NCBI GenBank assembly: GCA_015698045.1
Contig: BLAL01000278.1
Span: forward strand, 124,001 to 188,000
Direction: 5' to 3'
Length of the DNA stretch: 64,000 bases
DNA from: Rhizophagus clarus
Lineage: Eukaryota > Glomeromycota > Glomeromycetes > Glomerales > Glomeraceae
Shown: piece by piece, positions 58,281 to 64,000 of the stretch
Layout: each line of letters begins with the position of its first letter
Numbering within the stretch: the first letter of the stretch is position 1
The notes under the pieces: model-generated
What the model was told of the DNA's origin: nothing
Databases searched by the model: none
The model's input: the letters and a program-made list of their open reading frames with translations, nothing else
Program-made: the position numbers and the translations under genes

Positions 58281-58830
58281 TAATAATCATGAACGACTAC
58301 GAATTAGATGGTATCCAAGTACGATGCCCTTAAGGATATCAAAGAAGAAATAAATTCCAACTTCCTAAACGACTAAAAAAATAGCGACTCATACTGTAAA
58401 ATACGGGTATAAATTTGAAAATCTTCTAAATATTAAAGGTTAACAATATATTTGGGCGGTTTTCCAATAAAGAGACGCAAAAGAAACCATTAATAAGGAT
58501 AAATTCTAAAACAATCAGGTGAATGACCTTGGATTTGGAAGCATGAATCAGATTTTGCAAATCACATGGCATAACGAATGAGGCGGGGAGCCAGAAAGCC
58601 TTAAATCACATAAGGCGCGCTTCCGAAAAGCTTATAAATTAGAAATGACCGATGAGAAACGCATGACCCAAGAAGAATGGAATGTGATTATTGAAGAAGA
58701 ACGAAAGAATTACAAGCAGGGAGAGTTTGACTGTTTGAACGTCGAACGGACTCAAGATTACAAGTCGAAGTAGAAAAGGAAAATTAAAAAGGGAGAAAAT
58801 AGATGAGGATATAACCATTTGTTGCAAATT
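58280..58830 (+). pseudogene. Unrecognised coding remnant
   Basis: Base composition is more balanced than the surroundings. One frame reads ARFRKAYKLEMTDEKRMTQE, then EWNVIIEEERKNYKQGEFDC and LNVERTQDYKSK before a stop near 58.77 kb. Upstream pieces in other frames (RRNKFQLPKRLKK near 58.34 kb) look coding-like but are broken by several stops. I do not recognise the family. Confidence 0.35.
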
Positions 58831-58839
58831 AAAAAGCGT

Positions 58840-59727
58840 AGTGATGATAGTACTGAGTATAGCGATGCTTTAATTAGTATAGGATATATAGGTAGTTTTT
58901 TTAATTAGGATAGGCAATTACTTTATAGGTGTATATTTTCATATGTCTACGTCGGTTGGAAATATTTACATTTGATATGAATCTAACTGTCAAGCAAGGC
59001 AATAAACAAAAAAAAAAAAAAAAAATTTCATAATATTCATGTGATAAAAAAAATCAATTAATTGGTTTGAAGTTTAAACCGGTTTAAGTATAACCGAATT
59101 ATATTGGATTAATTCTTTTCAAATTTTATTAAAATGGTGGCTTGTAAAATTCGAACCAGTTCTAACCTTTAACGGTATTGATTGCAAAATACCGCAGCTC
59201 ATTTGCGGAATTGCAGATTTCCTGTTTATTTTATTAACAAGTTAAATTTTTTTATTAAAAACGATGAATAGAAAAATGTTGTTCATTTAATAAAAATAAC
59301 GTTAAAATCATTTTTTTTATTAAATAAAAATTGATTAACAAAAATACTGTTAAAATCGGTTTTTACTTAAAAATGATTAATAAAAAAAAAAAATTTATTT
59401 TATAACAGATAATACAAATAAAAAATAACAATAAAGAATAATAAATTTCGCAATTTCGGAAATAAGATAATTTTCTCCTTAGGTTTAAATTCTGTCATAA
59501 AATTTTCATTACTACTTCTCTTCATATAAAACACTAAGGCTATTATGTGATATTTTTACAAGGTTAACGACGCGCAAATTTACATAAATTTATTTTTAAT
59601 GAAACAATTAAATTTATAAAATAACTAAATGAAAAACATTGATTTACCAAACTTCTTACGTTTAATAATTTATTTAAATTAAAAAGCTGCTAAGGTGAAT
59701 TCACAGGTAGTTGAATATATACGAAAA
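58840..59727. other. 3' flank of the MYND gene, no gene seen
   Basis: AT-rich, with AAAAATGATTAATAAAAA-type repeats at 59.25-59.42 kb and a palindromic GAAGTTTAAACCGGTTTAAGT-like word at about 59.07 kb. Nothing else is supported. Confidence 0.4.
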
Positions 59728-61590
59728 TCAATTAGCAAGCAATTCAGTATAAACGTGAATATCCTTATTAAACGTATAATAAATATTTAAGAGCGTGTGC
59801 GTCTTATGTGTCTGGGCGTATGGTATGAATGAAACTCCGCCAACGTTCAAATCTTGGTCTTTAAAAAAGTAATTTTTCCAACTATCTTTCACCATTAATG
59901 TCGCACCTATATCTCCGATATTATATGGATGTGTAATAACTTTTTCGTATCTGAAATATCCAGATGGGTCCATAAAACTTCCGGTCATTGAAATAGTTTT
60001 TTGTGCATTGTCGAAAATTTCTCGACGGTATTGACTCTCATATTCCATGATATGTGCACCAAAAACTTCCGTGATCCAATTCATTGAAGTCATCACATGA
60101 ACTGTTTCATTTCCCGAGCATTCTCGAAGCATCCTGTGAAAATCTTGTGCGTAAAAGTAATCACAAATATTGCTCCAAGACATTGTCCATGGGTCCAATT
60201 TACGAATCGAGGATAATAATTCAGAATTGTCTTTAGTAACCATTTGATAATGTAGATAAATTTCTATAGATTCACTACTTTCTACAGGTGGTGATAATAA
60301 AGTACAAATTTTTGTGATTGAATCATCAAGGAAATTATAAATTGCATTCAAGAAAGGCGTTTCTTCACGTTTGTGTTTGGGCAAAATGACGTCCATTGGT
60401 ATCATTTGAAACATAAATTCACTTGTTGAATGTGGAGAAATTCCATCATTACAACTAAACATTGTAATACTTGCAATTAAATTTTTCTCTTGATGATCGT
60501 CCATGAGCGGAAATTCTCCAGTAAGAATATGTCGTGCAACTTGCACACGATCTCTCGGTTTAATGAGATTAGCGATAACAGAAATCATACCATCTTCTGA
60601 ATTAAAAGTTTTCATCCAGAGTTTATGCGCATTTTTTCGAGATTTTAGATTCTTAACAGATTTACTCCAATGAGAAATTAATGATCTAACTTTTGGATGA
60701 AGTTCTTTTTTTGTTGGATTAGGAGGTTTATCACTTGGAGCATTATCATATTTCAAAACAATTTTAACAGCATCCTCAAAATGATTTAAAGTTTCAATCG
60801 TCCATACGGTAGAAAACCAAACTTCTATGATTGAACGAATTGGTGCTTTTTTTATCATCATTTCTTTTATCACATTTGTTTTTGCTACAGCGTAAACGGA
60901 TCCTTCGTAACCAATGAATTTATTTGGTTGCTCCACAGAATTTTGATTACGTACAATTCTAGCTCTTAAAAGTAAATCCAAGTCTACAAAACCAACAGCA
61001 ACATGAGTTTTTCCTTGATCAAGTATTAAGCTTTGTTTTGGCATATTACTAAAACTTAAAGCACCCAAGCCTTTATCTACAACATATGGATTTTTTGTTT
61101 TTCCAATAAAAATGTCACCAAATTTCCTTGGAGACGAGAGAAAATCAATAAGATCATCAGATAATTCACTCCATCTTTTCATAAGGTGATTAGGATCAGG
61201 TACATCATCAATTTCTTTATCTAAAAATCTTTCAACTAGTTGAAGAGATTTTAATGATGATTTAGCAGAATTAAGAAATTTAATTTGATAATCTTCATTT
61301 GGATATTTCGTAGCATATTCTTTACCGATATCAGGCACATTCCAATTTACCAAAGGATTATTTTTATCCATACTAAACATCATATCAGTTAACATTTCAG
61401 ATAATGATTGTAAGGATGGACCGGATGAACTACTGGATGGAAAATTCGACATGGCAACTTCATTTTTACCGCATGACTTTTTGTGCGACTTCCAATCTTT
61501 TTTTTGACAATCCTTAGAGCAATAAAATGTTTGATGACATCTTGAACATTTTAATGTAGAAGATTTCTGACATACGTTACATATATTCAT
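59728..61590 (-). CDS. MYND zinc finger protein, 620 residues, intact
   Basis: The start is placed at the ATG at 61,590 because the MYND finger begins three residues later. The upstream in-frame extension to 61,734 is low-complexity Phe/Ile/Tyr and unlike coding. The finger is complete: C4, C7, C15, C18, C24, C28, H36 and C40 (CNVCQKSSTLKCSRCHQTFY, then CSKDCQKKDWKSHKKSC). A Ser-rich linker (SNFPSSSSSGPS) and a long helical-looking region of about 560 residues without another domain I know follow. MYND fingers bind short proline-containing peptides and usually mediate protein contacts. The frame has no interruption or intron, unlike everything around it, and its base composition is the most balanced in the right half. 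It is transcribed toward repeat-rich DNA with no neighbour within 2 kb upstream. The partner and process are unknown. Confidence 0.95.
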   Translation of the reverse strand: MNICNVCQKSSTLKCSRCHQTFYCSKDCQKKDWKSHKKSCGKNEVAMSNFPSSSSSGPSLQSLSEMLTDMMFSMDKNNPLVNWNVPDIGKEYATKYPNEDYQIKFLNSAKSSLKSLQLVERFLDKEIDDVPDPNHLMKRWSELSDDLIDFLSSPRKFGDIFIGKTKNPYVVDKGLGALSFSNMPKQSLILDQGKTHVAVGFVDLDLLLRARIVRNQNSVEQPNKFIGYEGSVYAVAKTNVIKEMMIKKAPIRSIIEVWFSTVWTIETLNHFEDAVKIVLKYDNAPSDKPPNPTKKELHPKVRSLISHWSKSVKNLKSRKNAHKLWMKTFNSEDGMISVIANLIKPRDRVQVARHILTGEFPLMDDHQEKNLIASITMFSCNDGISPHSTSEFMFQMIPMDVILPKHKREETPFLNAIYNFLDDSITKICTLLSPPVESSESIEIYLHYQMVTKDNSELLSSIRKLDPWTMSWSNICDYFYAQDFHRMLRECSGNETVHVMTSMNWITEVFGAHIMEYESQYRREIFDNAQKTISMTGSFMDPSGYFRYEKVITHPYNIGDIGATLMVKDSWKNYFFKDQDLNVGGVSFIPYAQTHKTHTLLNIYYTFNKDIHVYTELLAN

Positions 61591-64000
61591 TATGAATAAT
61601 TTATTTATATATATAATTATATGATAACTTATAAAATTTATATGATAAAAAAAGAAAGAAAAGAAAGGAAAAGAAAAGGTAGTTTGTTGAATAAATTTGT
61701 TTGTACTTAAAATAACGTACTCAAAAATAAACATAACAATAAGGTTACGTTACTATTGTTATAAAAGGAAGATTCCATAGTGACAAAATTACCGTTTAAG
61801 GTTTTGTTAAACCGTTACTCGACGTCGTTTTGTTTACAAGAAAGGAAATTTAAAAACATAAAATCTAATAAATTTTATTAAAAAAAAAAAAAAAAAAAAA
61901 AATTCACTAACATGAAAATTAATTATAATTATGAAAAAAAATATATAAAATCGGCGTTTTTTATAGCCATAAAAGACGTATTTAGGACGAAAATTCATCC
62001 TTAGAATTACGCAGTAAGGACAATCTTCCCTTATTTTGGTTAGCTAAGATGATCATTTCGACAAAAAAATTAAAGTCTATCCGTCTTTCAATCATTCAGC
62101 TAAATCCTGGATACTTGAAGAGATTTCGATAATTTTGGACTAACACAGTCATGAAATTCTTGTGGTTTAAAAAGGAGTTATTATATTTTAATCGCATTGA
62201 GGTTTAAATATTCTATTCACAGCCATATATATGATGAAATAAATAGTTAATACAGATACAATAAACTAATTTGTACAATAAATATTCTTATTTTTTTTTA
62301 AAACCTTTGATCGATAAATAAATTCACTATTTTGTACTAGAGATATTAAATTATTAACAAGAAAATGGAATTCTATCATTGCGCGAAATTTTAAAGTCGA
62401 TTCATGATTTTTTTTTTTTATTGAAATTTCTTATTAATTCTCAAATTAGGTGACGAATACACACAATATCACATTTAGTCATAGTATCAATTGTTGGATT
62501 TAATAATGTATTATTTGGACGTGCTTCACTATTGATATCAAATAACGGATAATAATACATTTCATTTTTTATTTACGCATGTATAAAAATAGATTATAAT
62601 TTTTGGATCATAATAGTTTGATAATAGATAGGATTTATTATTAATACTAGTCTTAATTTATCATATAATGTTTTTTACATGTTTATAAATAGGCGAGAAA
62701 AAGAAGCTATTATTTTTTTTTTTATAACAATTAGACGCTAATCCAACTTTCTCAGCAGAATGATGAAAACTCTCGTTTAGATAAAGAGAATTTTTTTCTT
62801 GAATTCATTTTGAACACAAAGAAATAAACATGAGGTGAACTTTAATGCTACTAAATGTTATGGCCACCATTATCGTGAGCGAGGATGCTCTCGCTCCATA
62901 TCCCTCCTACCATCAATCGAACCATCACCATCACTGATCCTGTTCTTAATATCTCAGGCATCATTCAATAGATATAATAGATATTCACTCTAATAACAAA
63001 GATTCCCAATCATAATAGCTAAACTTGTTAAAATACATCTTATGCATAAGTGACATGAATGGTTGGAAAGAACCAAAGTCAACAAATTATTTTGTAACTT
63101 GACATTCATATCCTTGAAATGAATTTATAGTTTAAAAAATTCAATAAATCCAGTAAGAAAGCTATCATTCATGGATGAATAATCAAAGAATAACAAAAAT
63201 ATTTTGTTATTCTTATATTAATAAAATACTAGAGATATATACATCCCTATACTTCTCACAAACATATTTCATTAAAAATATTTTACAAATTATCATGAAA
63301 AAGAATCGAGAATATCATGTTAGCATTATAAAATATAAACTTGAAAATTTATGCAGTAGATGAAACAATAGATAACAACAACGAAATTTTTACCTTAACA
63401 TAATTTTCTTTGATAATATGAAATCCTTATAATATTAAACAGTATAAAATTATTTTGTTATAAATTGTCCTAAAATTATTGACCTATAACTCATAAACTG
63501 TATATACAAAATATACTAAGATTTCATTTATAATGAAAAATATGATGTAATGTGATAATAATGATATATAATATTATTAAAAAAAAAAAAAAGCTTTTAT
63601 ACAATATATATTAAGTCAGAATTAAGGATAGTAAACTTGTTCAATATAATAAAAGTAATTAATATATTACATTACTATAGCAGATTAATTAGAAAATAGG
63701 TTATAAAGTAAGATTAATACATGATTGTACTATTATACAGTACATATTACTTAATAAAAAACTTATAATATTGAATTACTAAAAAGATTAAATCGACAAT
63801 GAATAAAAGGTTAAAAAGTTCCCTTAATCTATAATAAAAGGAACAATCATTATTGATCATACATCAAACTTTTTTTGCTGCAATTCTCATTTTTCTCAAG
63901 TCAAAAGAAGATAGGGGAAGGTCATTTATTATATAATCAGTGATTTTAAATATATATGCCATAATGAAATGTAGATGGTATAATAAAAAATACAAATTTA
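61591..64000. other. Upstream flank of the MYND gene, no gene recognised
   Basis: Contains an A24-like homopolymer near 61,880 and ordinary AT-rich DNA. A somewhat GC-richer stretch at 62,860-62,950 (GAGCGAGGATGCTCTCGCTC forms a small imperfect hairpin) was examined for a tRNA and does not fold as one. The 62-codon frame at 63.2 kb has no support. The core promoter of the MYND gene must lie near 61.6-61.8 kb but no motif is decisive. Confidence 0.45.

Noticed and set aside
59150-59180. tRNA on the minus strand
   Set aside because: A GGTTCGAATTTT-like word is present but no pairing acceptor stem or anticodon arm could be found.
61591-61734. Longer N-terminus for the MYND protein
   Set aside because: The added 48 residues are low-complexity and AT-driven, while the finger starts immediately after the internal ATG, as usual for this family.
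62886-62905. tRNA or other structured RNA
   Set aside because: The GAGCGAGGATGCTCTCGCTC stem-loop is short and imperfect. No acceptor, T-loop (GGTTCGANNCC) or D-loop arrangement surrounds it.
63175-63363. 62-codon plus-strand frame as a gene
   Set aside because: No family resemblance, AT-driven residue content, and no supporting context.

Overview
The window looks like nuclear DNA of an arbuscular mycorrhizal fungus (Glomeromycotina, Rhizophagus-like). The evidence is extreme AT richness, short GT-AG introns, very dense transposons, and protein families I know as abundant in that group: a SAM plus P-loop Crinkler/RHS-like protein, LINEs with a KVEGLP-type ORF1, a DUF6589-like repeat protein, tyrosine-kinase-like genes with an HCDFHDSN loop, and a large MYND protein. 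No bacterial operon, CRISPR array, rRNA or convincing tRNA was seen. The organism call is inference from families and composition.

Layout. 1-1.5 kb: a 50-bp tandem repeat, a decayed Pif1-type helicase and a Helitron 3' terminus (hairpin plus CTAG). 1.5-4.2 kb: a small TA-flanked MITE, then a Crinkler/RHS-like gene. 4.8-7.7 kb: a two-gene PIF/Harbinger element with a perfect 20-bp terminal repeat, a DDE transposase on + and an intron-bearing Myb-like gene on -. 8.0-11.2 kb: a hAT-like element with 37-bp ends and a 9-bp target duplication, sitting in an older reading frame and itself carrying a 157-bp MITE in its transposase. 11.3-20.9 kb: gene-poor DNA with a duplicated 1-kb segment, a TIR element, tandem repeats and two decayed coding remnants. 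20.9-25.3 kb: a TIR element stuffed with minisatellite and satellite. 25.8-29.7 kb: a decayed DUF6589-like gene interrupted by a near-perfect foldback MITE. 30-34.5 kb: simple repeats and a MITE. 34.6-37.2 kb: a young 5'-truncated LINE with a perfect 19-bp target duplication. 39.2-42.6 kb: a hAT MITE, a full-length decayed hAT and a Harbinger-like MITE inside it. 42.9-46.5 kb: two host-type pseudogenes, one of them a protein kinase on -. 46.6-56.7 kb: a long array of about 90-110-bp repeats upstream of the kinase on the same strand, invaded by two long-TIR pyrimidine-biased elements, a LINE ORF1 copy and small MITEs. 59.7-61.6 kb: one intact host gene, a 620-residue MYND protein. 61.6-64 kb: no gene recognised.

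The observation I consider most unusual is the 46.6-56.7 kb array. Read on the minus strand, nearly every repeat junction has the form AG-NNN-GTAAGT, with a CTAAC branch-like motif inside the repeat. By eye I find about 41 junctions, about 36 with both splice dinucleotides; the spacer is exactly 3 nt in all of these but one (6 nt). The triplet varies while the splice motifs do not. This reads as a chain of small introns separated by one-codon microexons, leading into a kinase exon. Whether it is spliced cannot be decided from sequence.

Most genes here are transposon genes and do not work together. The only clearly intact cellular gene is the MYND protein. The rest of the window is a record of nested insertion, and several nestings are dated relative to one another by their target duplications.
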